From: an uncultured Balneola sp.
GTDB lineage: Bacteria; Bacteroidota; Rhodothermia; Balneolales; Balneolaceae
Assembly (NCBI GenBank): GCA_913058495.1
Contig: CAJXQC010000020.1
Span: forward strand, 1 to 57,672
Direction of reading: 5' to 3'
DNA length: 57,672 nucleotides
Position numbers and translations under genes: made by a program. Below the pieces are notes generated by a model that was not told the DNA's origin, searched no databases, and saw nothing but the letters and a program-made list of their open reading frames with translations. Of this stretch, positions 16,463 through 25,386 are shown piece by piece. Each line of letters begins with the position of its first letter. The first letter of the stretch is position 1.

Positions 16463-19306
16463 TTAAGCTTCAACATGCTTAATACTCAACCTCTCAAATT
16501 CTTGCTTCAAAAACCGTCCGGTATGTGATTTTTCAACTTTAGCTATTTTATCCGGAGTTCCTTCCGCGATAATTTCTCCACCGCTTTTCCCGCCTTCAGG
16601 ACCAAGATCAATGATCCAATCTGCGGCTTTTATAAGATCAAGATTATGCTCGATCACCATTACAGTATTTCCTTTATCAACCAGTTTTTGAATTACATCA
16701 ACCAACATTCTTACATCCTGAAAGTGTAATCCTGTAGTTGGCTCATCCATCACATAAAGTGTATCTCCGGTACCAATCTTGGAAAGTTCTCTGGCTAACT
16801 TGATTCGCTGTGCTTCTCCACCGGAAAGTGTAGTACTTGATTGACCGAGTGTTAAATAACCCAATCCCACTGAAGTGAGCGTTTTCAGAATTCTGCTGAT
16901 CGCCGGTTGTGCATCAAAAAATTCAGCCGACTCAGAAATTGGCATCTTCAACACATCAGAAATACTTTTTCCTTTATAGAAGATCTCCAGCGTTTCCCGG
17001 TTATAGCGCTTTCCATTACATGTTTCACAAGTCACATATACGTCGGGAAGGAAATTCATTTCGATTTTACGAACTCCATCTCCCTGACAAGTTTCACATC
17101 TTCCGCCTTTCACATTAAATGAAAATCTTCCCTGATCGTATCCCCTGATCTTAGATTCGGGAAGTTCGGCGTACAATCTTCTGATATGATCGAACACTTT
17201 GGTATATGTTCCCGGATTTGATCTTGGAGTTCTGCCGATCGGACTTTGATCTATAGAAATGATCTTGTCAATGTTATCCAAGCCATCCACCGTATCATAA
17301 GGAAGGGGAACACTTTTGGATTTATAGAAATGATTGGAAAGAATCGGAACAAGCGTTTGATTGATCAATGAACTCTTTCCACTTCCACTTACTCCGGTTA
17401 CCGAAATAAATTTCCCAAGAGGCACCTTCAAATCAACATTCTGCAGATTGTGTCCCCGGGCATTTTTAATGGTGATCTTTTTCTTATTTCCTTTTCGATA
17501 CTTTTCCGGAATATCGATGATCTCTTCATCACGAAGAAACTTCGCCGTCATTGAATCTTTAGCCAATTCATCCGGCGTTCCTGCTGAAACAATATGCCCA
17601 CCATTAACTCCAGCTCCCGGTCCCATATCAACTACAAAGTCTGCATGTTCAATCGTTTCACGATCATGTTCCACAACTAAAACACTGTTTCCAAGATCAC
17701 GGAGCATTTCCAAAGATTTGATCAGCTTGATATTATCTCTCTGGTGTAAACCAATACTCGGCTCATCCAAAATATAGAGAACACCTACAAGCTGCGTTCC
17801 AATCTGTGTTGCCAACCGGATACGTTGTGCTTCACCACCACTCAACGTTTGTGCTTCCCTATCCAGATTCAGATAATCCAATCCCACATTGAGCAGAAAA
17901 TCCAGTCGGTCTCTGATCTCTTTCAATACCTGACTTCCAATTAACTGCTGACGCTCGCTAAGTTTGATTCCATAAAGCGTATCACGTATTCCGTCAATAT
18001 CCATTTGTACCAGATCGTGAATATTATATCCATCGATCTTGTAGGAAAGAGCTTCCTGGTTTAATCGTCCGCCCCCACATTTTGGACAGGTGACCTTACT
18101 CATGTATGCTTTAGCTTTGTCTCTTTGTTTTGGAGACTTGCTGTTTTCATACTGATCAATGATCATCTTTCGCAACCCTTCAAACTTATGCTTATAGGTT
18201 ACATTGCTGTCTTTGAATTCATAGCTGACTGAATATTTATGGTCTCCACCCCCATTCATCAACAAGTCAAGATCTTCTTTGGAGTACTTTTTGAAAGGTG
18301 TTTCGAAATCTTTGTTGATGCTTTCCAGAACAGCTTTCAATTGTTTGAACACAAACACATCTCTGGGCGCTCCTAAATATCTGAGGCCACCATCTTCAAT
18401 CGACTGCTCGTTATTCGGAACCAAAAGCTCCCAACTAACATCATAAGTACTTCCTAAACCATCACAAGTTTGACAAGCGCCATACGGTGAATTGAATGAA
18501 AAAAGATTTGGGGCAGGATCCTCATATGCGATTCCACTTTCTGCATCGAACAGCTTCTGAGAAAATAACCGATCTTCAAACTCATCTCCCTTTTTTGTAG
18601 CAAGAATTACATTTCCGTCAGCCATTTCCAGAGCCAATCGAATGCTCTCCGAAATTCTCTTTTCACTTTTAGGGCTGATCACAAACCGATCGACAACCAC
18701 TTCTATATTGTGAGTTTTGTATCGATCCAGCTTGAGGCCTTCCTCCAACTCAACCAACTCGCCATCAACACGTGCAGTTAAAAACCCTTGCTTGATCGTC
18801 TGCTCAAACAACTCTCTGTAATGACCTTTTCGTCCACGTACCACAGGAGCTAAACAATAAACCTTGCTTCCTTCAGGCATATCCATCACTGATGCTACAA
18901 CCTGATCGGCAGATTGCTTTTCCATCTTATTTCCGGAAACATAAGAATATGGAATTCCAACTCGGGCGTAAAGCAATCGGAGAAAGTCGTAGATCTCTGT
19001 AACCGTACCTACTGTTGAGCGTGGATTTCGATTGGTGGTTTTCTGGTCGATGGAAATTACCGGAGAAAGTCCGTCTATAAAATCTACTTCCGGACGCTCC
19101 ATCATTCCTAAAAACTGGCGGGCGTAAGCAGAAAGTGATTCCAGAAATCTGCGCTGACCTTCAGCATAAATAGTGTCAAAGGCCAGGGAAGATTTTCCTG
19201 AGCCCGACAAACCCGTAATCACCACAAACTGATCCCGGGGAATGTCTATATCAAAATTTTTAAGATTGTGCTCGCGCGCGCCTCTGACTATAATATTCTG
19301 CTGCAA
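16463..19306 (-). CDS. uvrA: excinuclease ABC subunit A
   Basis: A 947-residue DNA damage-recognition ATPase of nucleotide excision repair. Two ABC ATPase modules are present: the first Walker A is GLSGSGKSS from residue 32, the second is GVSGSGKSSL in the C-terminal half. Both ABC signatures (LSGGEAQRIRLA and LSGGEAQRIKLA) and zinc-binding CxxC pairs are present: CQTCDG, CPKCGG, CETCQG and CETCNG. Length matches E. coli UvrA (940). Starts with ATG. uvrB and uvrC are not in the window. Confidence 0.98.
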   Translation of the reverse strand: MQQNIIVRGAREHNLKNFDIDIPRDQFVVITGLSGSGKSSLAFDTIYAEGQRRFLESLSAYARQFLGMMERPEVDFIDGLSPVISIDQKTTNRNPRSTVGTVTEIYDFLRLLYARVGIPYSYVSGNKMEKQSADQVVASVMDMPEGSKVYCLAPVVRGRKGHYRELFEQTIKQGFLTARVDGELVELEEGLKLDRYKTHNIEVVVDRFVISPKSEKRISESIRLALEMADGNVILATKKGDEFEDRLFSQKLFDAESGIAYEDPAPNLFSFNSPYGACQTCDGLGSTYDVSWELLVPNNEQSIEDGGLRYLGAPRDVFVFKQLKAVLESINKDFETPFKKYSKEDLDLLMNGGGDHKYSVSYEFKDSNVTYKHKFEGLRKMIIDQYENSKSPKQRDKAKAYMSKVTCPKCGGGRLNQEALSYKIDGYNIHDLVQMDIDGIRDTLYGIKLSERQQLIGSQVLKEIRDRLDFLLNVGLDYLNLDREAQTLSGGEAQRIRLATQIGTQLVGVLYILDEPSIGLHQRDNIKLIKSLEMLRDLGNSVLVVEHDRETIEHADFVVDMGPGAGVNGGHIVSAGTPDELAKDSMTAKFLRDEEIIDIPEKYRKGNKKKITIKNARGHNLQNVDLKVPLGKFISVTGVSGSGKSSLINQTLVPILSNHFYKSKSVPLPYDTVDGLDNIDKIISIDQSPIGRTPRSNPGTYTKVFDHIRRLYAELPESKIRGYDQGRFSFNVKGGRCETCQGDGVRKIEMNFLPDVYVTCETCNGKRYNRETLEIFYKGKSISDVLKMPISESAEFFDAQPAISRILKTLTSVGLGYLTLGQSSTTLSGGEAQRIKLARELSKIGTGDTLYVMDEPTTGLHFQDVRMLVDVIQKLVDKGNTVMVIEHNLDLIKAADWIIDLGPEGGKSGGEIIAEGTPDKIAKVEKSHTGRFLKQEFERLSIKHVEA

Positions 19307-19387
19307 TGAACTCTACTTTTTAGGGTTTAAGCCAACTTGAAGTATACGAAACAGATTGCAGAGAACCTTCATTCAATTTTGAGAAGG

Positions 19388-20686
19388 TTAGTTTACACTT
19401 TCGAATTTCTGTCCCAAAGTTCTGTATTCACGCACAAACATTCTGTTTGGTACAAACCCTTCTTCATCTTCTGAATATTCAGGTTTTATCCTCTTCAAAT
19501 TATACATTGGGACAGTGCCCATATTTTTGACTTCAATATTTCCTCGGTTTTCACAGACAAAATATTCTTTCACTTCATTATAGGTGCTTTCAGAAATATT
19601 GATGTAATCCTGATCTGCACTTTGTTCCATACGCGAGGCAAGATTAACTGCATCTCCCCAAATATCGTATGCGAAACGCTTTTTACCAATTACCCCCACT
19701 ACAGCTGATCCTGTGTGAATTCCAATTCTTAAAGGAAATACCGGAATGGACTCATCTTTCTTGGCATGGAATTGACTCATGAATTTTTTCATTTTCAATG
19801 CCGTTAGCACAGTATCAATAGCATGAGTATTGTTAACTTCAGGAAGACCGCCAACAGCCATATAACTGTCGCCAATGGTTTTGATCTTTATGAGATTATT
19901 CTCTTCTGCTAACTCATCGTATTTATCAAAATAAAAAGAGAGGCTTTGGATCAATTCTTCAGGGCTTAAGGTTGGAACAACTTTACTGAATCCATCAAAA
20001 TCAGTAAACATGATAGTAACATTTTTAAAACGCTCTGGGGTAACTGTTCCGTAAGCCAATAAACTTTCAGCTATTTTATCCGGAAAAATATTTTGTAAGA
20101 GGTCAAGGTGCTCATTTTTAGACAGCTCTAATTCCTGATTTATTGCCTTTAGCTTTTGTTTTATCGTTTCAAGTTCCACATTCTGGGCAAGCGTATTTTT
20201 GTACGTAGAAACCAATAAATTAATTAAGTGTTCTACATCCGCTTTTATTTCATATTCTTTGCCTTCTACTTCAACTTTAACATGTTCCCTTTCACTGATC
20301 TTTGAGGGCGGCTGTTTTAACAGATCATCAACTTTTTTAAACAGTGTGTAATCATCATATGGCTTCGTAAGGTAGTTATCTGCTCCTGCCGAGATGCCTT
20401 TCATCAAAGAATCTGTTGTCACTAGCGAAGTAACCAGAATTACAGGGATATGGTTATACCTTTCATTTTCCTTTATACCTGTACATAATTGATAGCCATT
20501 CTTAACCGGCATCTCAACATCTGTAATAACCAGATCCGGACTCTCTTTCTCTACAAGCTCAAATGCATCTTCACCGTTTTGTGCTGTCAGCACTTCAAAG
20601 CCTCTGTGAATAAGCTTGTGTTTTATTAATGTAACCAGTGCAGGATGATCATCTACAACAAGTATTCTATATTTTGTTTCTATCAT
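19388..20686 (-). CDS. response regulator fused to class III adenylate cyclase
   Basis: A 432-residue soluble signalling protein. Residues 7-122 are a receiver domain with acidic pair Asp12/Asp13, phospho-acceptor Asp56 and Lys108. A helical linker (about 150-200) with the LLQNIFPDKIAESLLAYG motif leads to a class III cyclase domain (220-385). Metal ligands are Asp229 and Asp273; substrate residues Lys269 and Asp341 are those of adenylate rather than guanylate cyclases; Asn348 and Arg352 complete the site. So phosphorylation by an unseen histidine kinase probably controls cAMP synthesis. No kinase gene is adjacent. Confidence 0.92.
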   Translation of the reverse strand: MIETKYRILVVDDHPALVTLIKHKLIHRGFEVLTAQNGEDAFELVEKESPDLVITDVEMPVKNGYQLCTGIKENERYNHIPVILVTSLVTTDSLMKGISAGADNYLTKPYDDYTLFKKVDDLLKQPPSKISEREHVKVEVEGKEYEIKADVEHLINLLVSTYKNTLAQNVELETIKQKLKAINQELELSKNEHLDLLQNIFPDKIAESLLAYGTVTPERFKNVTIMFTDFDGFSKVVPTLSPEELIQSLSFYFDKYDELAEENNLIKIKTIGDSYMAVGGLPEVNNTHAIDTVLTALKMKKFMSQFHAKKDESIPVFPLRIGIHTGSAVVGVIGKKRFAYDIWGDAVNLASRMEQSADQDYINISESTYNEVKEYFVCENRGNIEVKNMGTVPMYNLKRIKPEYSEDEEGFVPNRMFVREYRTLGQKFESVN

Positions 20687-20787
20687 TAGGTAACAACCCT
20701 TATTGAACTAATTTTTTAGAATATATAGATATTTTTTTTTCGTTTGCGTTAGGGATTATTTAGAAAGCATTAGCTTAAAATTTCTTA

Positions 20788-20795
20788 TACCTTTG
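20788..20795 (+). promoter_or_regulatory. promoter -7 box (TAnnTTTG) for DAHP synthase
   Basis: TACCTTTG matches the Bacteroidota -7 consensus. Transcription would start around 20802, leaving ATG 20814 as the only usable start. This argues against the longer reading from TTG 20793 or ATG 20796, which would begin inside the promoter. No clear -33 box. Confidence 0.45.
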
Positions 20796-20813
20796 ATGTA
20801 TAATAATTATTTC

Positions 20814-22172
20814 ATGGAAAAGACAATCAAAAACACTTGGTCTCCAACCTCCTGGAAGGAGAAAACAGTAAAACAATTACCAACCTACAGCAATTCTGAG
20901 CTTCTGGAAGAGAATTATTCTCAACTAAAAGGACTTCCACCATTGGTCACATCCTGGGAGATCGAAGCACTTAAAGCCAAACTTGCAGAAGTATCTGCAG
21001 GAAAAAGCTTTTTACTTCAGGGTGGCGACTGTGCTGAAAGTTTCGATCTGGTAACTTCGCCTAAGATCGTAAATATGCTGAAGGTAATGCTGCAAATGAG
21101 CTTCATCCTGATCCATGAAATGGGTGTTCCGGTTCACCGGGTTGGAAGAATAGCCGGACAGTATGCTAAACCAAGATCAAATGATTTTGAGAATGTAAAC
21201 GGAAAAGAAATTCACAGCTACCGTGGTGACCTTATCAATCGTTTTGAAGCTACTGAAGAAGCTCGCATGCCGGATTCTAACCGATTGATAGAAGGATATC
21301 ATAAAGCAGGTTTAACTCTCAATTTTCTACGCGCTCTCGCTGATGAGGGCTTTGCTGATCTGCGTCATCCCGAACAATGGGAAATGGATTTCATGCTCAA
21401 TAATGAGTATTACAAAGAATATGAAGCCATGGTTGATTCCATTACCAAAGCCGTGCGTTTTATGGAGTCTATTTCACCAACCAGAGTGAATAATCTTCAA
21501 AAAGCTGATTTTTATACTTCTCATGAAGCTCTGAATTTGTATTACGATGCGGCTCAAACCCGACAAGTACCTCGTAAAACCGGATTTTTTAATCTTAGTG
21601 CCCACATGGTTTGGTTAGGAAATCGTACTCGTGATCTGGATGGAGCACATGTGGAATATTTCCGTGGAATTCAGAATCCGATTGGCGTAAAAGTTGGACC
21701 TCCTTTCACTGTTGACGAAACATTACGATTGATCGAGACTTTAAATCCTACTCATGAAGCCGGGAAAATCGTGCTCATTGGGCGTTTTGGAAAGGACAAA
21801 ATTGAAGATCAATTGCCCCCTTTGATCAGAGCTATCCGAAAAGAAGGATTTCCTGTAGTATGGAGTTCAGATCCTATGCATGGAAATACGTTCTCAACAG
21901 AAGATGCTGTCAAAACAAGAAACTTTGATCATATACTGGAAGAGATCAAATCTTCGTTTGCGATCCATCGTGCCGAAGGCAGTTACTTAGGTGGCGTTCA
22001 CCTCGAAATGACCGGCGACAATGTCACTGAATGCGTGGGTGGAGCTGAAGGGTTGAACGAATCGGGCTTAGGTCATAATTACGAAACGTTCTGTGATCCA
22101 AGACTGAATTATCAGCAAAGCTTAGAATTAGCATTTCTGATTGCCAAAGAGTGGAAACAAAGCTATTTGTAG
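20814..22172 (+). CDS. class II 3-deoxy-7-phosphoheptulonate (DAHP) synthase
   Basis: A 452-residue enzyme condensing phosphoenolpyruvate and erythrose 4-phosphate, the first step of the shikimate pathway. It is of the plant/actinobacterial class II type: WSPTSWKEK near the start, LLQGGDCAESFD (metal-binding Cys), RVGRIAGQYAKPRSN (substrate loop), then VVWSSDPMHGNT and GGVHLEMTGDNVTEC toward the C-terminus. Length fits (440-470). No chorismate mutase fusion is seen. I use ATG 20814 because a promoter-like box covers the upstream alternatives. It converges with the helicase gene across a palindromic repeat. Confidence 0.95.
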   Translation: MEKTIKNTWSPTSWKEKTVKQLPTYSNSELLEENYSQLKGLPPLVTSWEIEALKAKLAEVSAGKSFLLQGGDCAESFDLVTSPKIVNMLKVMLQMSFILIHEMGVPVHRVGRIAGQYAKPRSNDFENVNGKEIHSYRGDLINRFEATEEARMPDSNRLIEGYHKAGLTLNFLRALADEGFADLRHPEQWEMDFMLNNEYYKEYEAMVDSITKAVRFMESISPTRVNNLQKADFYTSHEALNLYYDAAQTRQVPRKTGFFNLSAHMVWLGNRTRDLDGAHVEYFRGIQNPIGVKVGPPFTVDETLRLIETLNPTHEAGKIVLIGRFGKDKIEDQLPPLIRAIRKEGFPVVWSSDPMHGNTFSTEDAVKTRNFDHILEEIKSSFAIHRAEGSYLGGVHLEMTGDNVTECVGGAEGLNESGLGHNYETFCDPRLNYQQSLELAFLIAKEWKQSYL

Positions 22173-22173
22173 A

Positions 22174-22321
22174 ATTAAAGATGAAAAATTGAGAATTTCC
22201 TTTTGTCATATCGAGCAGAGCGAGATATCTAAAAATTGCTAACAACAAGATACTTAGATTTCTCATATTCATTCGAAATGACAGAGAACCATTTTCATCT
22301 TTAATCTTACATTTTTAATTC
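22174..22321. repeat. composite palindrome: 80-bp element nested in an inverted heptad pair (copy 1)
   Basis: The outer arms ATTAAAGATGAAAA (22174-22187) and TTTTCATCTTTAAT (22292-22305) are perfect inverted repeats with 7-bp periodicity (right array TTCATCT, TTAATCT, TACATTT, TTAATTC, 22294-22321, ending at the helicase stop codon). Between them lies an 80-bp element (22204-22283) starting TGTCATATCGA and ending TCGAAATGACA. The gap separates convergent genes. Confidence 0.85.
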
Positions 22322-24241
22322 CTAAAGCGATATCTCCTTGACCGAACCAAGCAGTTTGCCCAGAAATTTATTTCCGTACACTCTTTCTACGTGTTGAAGA
22401 TCGGCGATGATCACCAGCAATTCTTTACTTCTGGAAAAAGCCACATTCAGTAATCTTGGAACGCTCAATCCGTTTTTGGTTTCGTCAAAAGGACGAACAG
22501 AATAATGACGTAAAGCTCCGTTCTGAAGTTCACCGCTCATTACGGTATCAAAAATAATTACCTCTTTTTCTCTCCCTTGGAATGTGTGAATGGTTCCAAC
22601 TTCCACATAACGATAACCTTCCTCTCTCAAATGATTACGAACGGTATATACACTACTTCGGAATGGAACGATCACACCGATGCTGTCATCTGCATATTTC
22701 AGAGAAAGTTTTTTAACGCTTTGCTCGATGAGCTTTAAATGAACTTCATTGGAAGGATTAAAACTTCTCCCGCCTTTTTCCTGCTCGATATAGGGACCGT
22801 ACTTTGAGGAATCTACCAGGGCCACCGAATTTTTGTTGGTACCCCGTTCCAGAATTTTTTCTCCGGATTTCAGTCTTCCATCATAAAAGACCGAACTGAT
22901 CACTCCGGCCAGATCGGATCTTAAACGATATTGAGTATCAAAGAAACAAGTAAAATCAGGATTTTCATCATGCCACAGGAACAGGTCTTCCGTGGTTTCG
23001 GCGCCGGAAACAAAAGTGAAAATATCTTGCTCTAAAAAAGCTCTGGACTCCGGATCATTAGTAATTGCGATTGGCGGAAGCTGCATCGGGTCACCGGCGA
23101 TAACCAGATGTTCCTTACTCTTCGCTGCCATCAATAATAAATAAGGAACGCCTGCCATGGAAGCTTCATCAACTACTACGGCATCATAACTGAGATTCCA
23201 GAAAAGCTCTGAAGTACACACTTTCGCCATTGTTGTGGCAACTAATTGCTTTTTCTTCAGCTCATAACGCTCATTCAAGTTCAGCAGTTTATCGATCTTT
23301 TCTTCCATTGCATCAATACCGCCTTCACGATCTACTTTCTCGCCGAGAAGCTGGCATTCCAAGTCCATTTTTTGAGGAACCTCTTCATCTTCCAACATCA
23401 TTTTGTCGATCTGAGCCTGAAGCTTTTTGTAATTCTCTAATGATGTACTCAACTGCACGGCGTCTGCTTTTCTTCCGTCCAGTTTTATCTTTACCTGATT
23501 TTCGAATAAGATGCTTTCCAACCGATCATCCTGAAGAGCCGCTTCTCCAAATCTGGTTGTTTGCTGAAGATCGAACATCGGCTCGATCTCATACAATGCT
23601 TCGATCACATTCATCAAACCCACATCTACTGCTCTGTTAGTGTTGGAAACAAAAAGAACACGCTTTCCTTCTCTTAAAAGATTGGCGACTATAAATCCAA
23701 GTGTTGCTGTTTTACCCGTTCCCGGAGGTCCCCAAACATACAGCACATTATTTTTTACTGCCTTTTCGATAGCTTCAGTTTGAGAATCATTTCTGAGTTC
23801 ATCCACTTTTACTGAATAACCTGAACTGTTTTCCTTGAAATGCTTCGCAGGCTCTAATAGTGATTTCAGCTGGTCGACTTTCTTATATTTATCTTCCAGT
23901 GTATATAAATGCTCTTCCATTTTCTTGAGCACAAAATCATTTTCCCACTCCAAATAAACTTCATCGATCGTTGGGCCAAAATCTTCGGGGAAATCCAGCC
24001 ATACTTTCCCTTCTTTAAAATCTATCTCATGAACTTCCAGTTCTTTACTACGAAGCTTGGCTCTGATCTCTTCCGCAAATCGTAATCCCTGATTCGTGGT
24101 TTCAAAAACATAGATATGACTCTCGGATTGCTTTTGTAGCACACCATTGGTCAACACATCATTGGATGGCGTCTCCCGTACCGCTTCAATCTCTTTCTCA
24201 ATAGCCGAAATGGCTTTTTTTATAGTCTTTTTGATATTCAA
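22322..24241 (-). CDS. superfamily 1B DNA/RNA helicase, Upf1/IGHMBP2-like
   Basis: A 639-residue ATP-driven helicase. Motifs in order: GPPGTGKTAT from residue 171 (Walker A, Lys177), VVVDEASMA (Walker B/DEAS), IAGDPMQLPPI (motif III), TQYRLR (motif IV), VGTIHTFQGREKEVIIFDT (motif V) and LNVAFSRSKELLVII (motif VI). This arrangement is that of Upf1/Dna2-like 5'-3' helicases; a helical insert (about 250-330) follows the first motifs. The start appears to be TTG: stop codons lie immediately upstream in frame and no early ATG exists. Flanked on both sides by the same 80-bp palindromic element. The substrate is unknown. Confidence 0.9.
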   Translation of the reverse strand: MNIKKTIKKAISAIEKEIEAVRETPSNDVLTNGVLQKQSESHIYVFETTNQGLRFAEEIRAKLRSKELEVHEIDFKEGKVWLDFPEDFGPTIDEVYLEWENDFVLKKMEEHLYTLEDKYKKVDQLKSLLEPAKHFKENSSGYSVKVDELRNDSQTEAIEKAVKNNVLYVWGPPGTGKTATLGFIVANLLREGKRVLFVSNTNRAVDVGLMNVIEALYEIEPMFDLQQTTRFGEAALQDDRLESILFENQVKIKLDGRKADAVQLSTSLENYKKLQAQIDKMMLEDEEVPQKMDLECQLLGEKVDREGGIDAMEEKIDKLLNLNERYELKKKQLVATTMAKVCTSELFWNLSYDAVVVDEASMAGVPYLLLMAAKSKEHLVIAGDPMQLPPIAITNDPESRAFLEQDIFTFVSGAETTEDLFLWHDENPDFTCFFDTQYRLRSDLAGVISSVFYDGRLKSGEKILERGTNKNSVALVDSSKYGPYIEQEKGGRSFNPSNEVHLKLIEQSVKKLSLKYADDSIGVIVPFRSSVYTVRNHLREEGYRYVEVGTIHTFQGREKEVIIFDTVMSGELQNGALRHYSVRPFDETKNGLSVPRLLNVAFSRSKELLVIIADLQHVERVYGNKFLGKLLGSVKEISL

Positions 24242-24246
24242 TTATC

Positions 24247-24400
24247 AATGATTCAATGAAGAACTAAGAATGGACATCTCTGTCATTTCGAACGGAGAGA
24301 GAAATCTAAAAATCTCTTCGAAGTATAAATTTAGATTTCTCGTATTCACTCGAAATGACAAAATATATTGCTCATTCTTAATTCTAAAATTCTTAATTGT
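24247..24400. repeat. composite palindrome: 80-bp element nested in an inverted heptad pair (copy 2)
   Basis: An 80-bp element (24281-24360) begins TGTCATTTCGA and ends with its exact reverse complement TCGAAATGACA; inside it, AGAAATCTAAA pairs with TTTAGATTTCT. Outer arms GAACTAAGAATG / CATTCTTAATTC (one mismatch) belong to heptad arrays; the right one reads CATTCTT, AATTCTA, AAATTCT, TAATTGT (24373-24400) and stops three bases before the GntR stop codon. Confidence 0.85.
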
Positions 24401-24403
24401 CTT

Positions 24404-25297
24404 TTACTGATCCCAAAGCTCCGAGCGAATCATTTCTGCACTCCGATCTGAAAGCTTATAATTTAACTGGATCCTGCTTTTCTCCGGCACTTTCTGCTCA
24501 ACCAGCTTCGCACTTTCCTGAGTGTATAAGATAAGATCTGTCTCCCTAACAAAAAGCGGTAATGATCGCCCATAAATACTTCCTGCTACAAACGACCCTT
24601 CAAACGGGATCATCAATTTCAATTCATTGATGATCTTTGCAATACTTTCGTCATCAGAAGTAACCAAACCGATGGTTTGAATCGCAGCAAGTTCTGTAAT
24701 TTTATACAATGTTTCCGGATCAAACATATGCACGATGGGAATGATCATCATGGTTTCGCTCAGGCTTCTGAACTTATTCATGAATTTAATAGGCACAAAC
24801 AGCGCATCATAAGAAGCTGCTTTTTCAATTTCGGTAATATCCAGAACCTTACTTTTTACTCCAACCTGTTTCTTGATCGCACTGGAAAGCATTGAAGCCA
24901 TTTCTTTGTTATCACCAACGGTAGCGCACGACTGAATTCGTTCCGGCCATTCCATAAAATCCAGTTGTTCCTGAAACAGTAGTTCTATTTCGGAATCATC
25001 AAGTCCATACCCAACCAGTTCTTCGATCAATGCCTGAACTTTTCCACCACCAATTTCTAGACGTTCAGCTTTATCCAGCATGGAAGTCTGTTTAGTAACT
25101 GTGAAGCCTCTTCCCTGCTCCCCTTTTATCAATCCTTCTTCTTCCAGAATATGATATGCTTTGCGAACGGTATGAAAACTTGCTTCCAGCTGTTGCCCCA
25201 ATTCCCGGGTAGACGGCAACACTTCCCCAACCTGAAATTGCTTGGTGGAGATCATCAACCGAATTCGATCAGCGATATGTTTAGCGGAGGTTTTCAT
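24404..25297 (-). CDS. GntR family transcriptional regulator with atypical effector domain
   Basis: A 297-residue regulator. Residues 1-70 are a GntR winged helix-turn-helix (IADRIRLMISTKQFQVGEVL, LPSTRELGQQL, FHTVRKAYHILEEEGLI, GRGFTV). The remaining 220 residues are neither an aminotransferase (MocR) nor an obvious FadR/HutC domain; the pattern of hydrophobic strands (DALFVPIKF, MMIIPIVHM, TIGLVTSD) suggests a periplasmic-binding-protein-like alpha/beta fold, an inference. Targets are unknown; the helicase gene lies downstream on the same strand. mutS upstream is separated by an inverted heptad array. Confidence 0.8.
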   Translation of the reverse strand: MKTSAKHIADRIRLMISTKQFQVGEVLPSTRELGQQLEASFHTVRKAYHILEEEGLIKGEQGRGFTVTKQTSMLDKAERLEIGGGKVQALIEELVGYGLDDSEIELLFQEQLDFMEWPERIQSCATVGDNKEMASMLSSAIKKQVGVKSKVLDITEIEKAASYDALFVPIKFMNKFRSLSETMMIIPIVHMFDPETLYKITELAAIQTIGLVTSDDESIAKIINELKLMIPFEGSFVAGSIYGRSLPLFVRETDLILYTQESAKLVEQKVPEKSRIQLNYKLSDRSAEMIRSELWDQ

Positions 25298-25299
25298 AA

Positions 25300-25386
25300 T
25301 TAGATTTGAGACTTAAGACATAAGATTTAAGATGCTTTTTTTGTCAATGCAAATCAGTCTTATGTCTTAAATCTTTCATCTTAAGT
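25300..25386. repeat. inverted 7-bp-period arrays filling the gntR/mutS gap
   Basis: Left: TTAGATT, TGAGACT, TAAGACA, TAAGATT, TAAGATG (25300-25334). Right: CAGTCTT, ATGTCTT, AAATCTT, TCATCTT (25355-25382) then AAGT up to the mutS stop codon at 25387. Perfect 13-bp arms at 25313-25325 / 25358-25370. The clearest example of this repeat type; it occupies nearly the whole gap. Confidence 0.9.
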
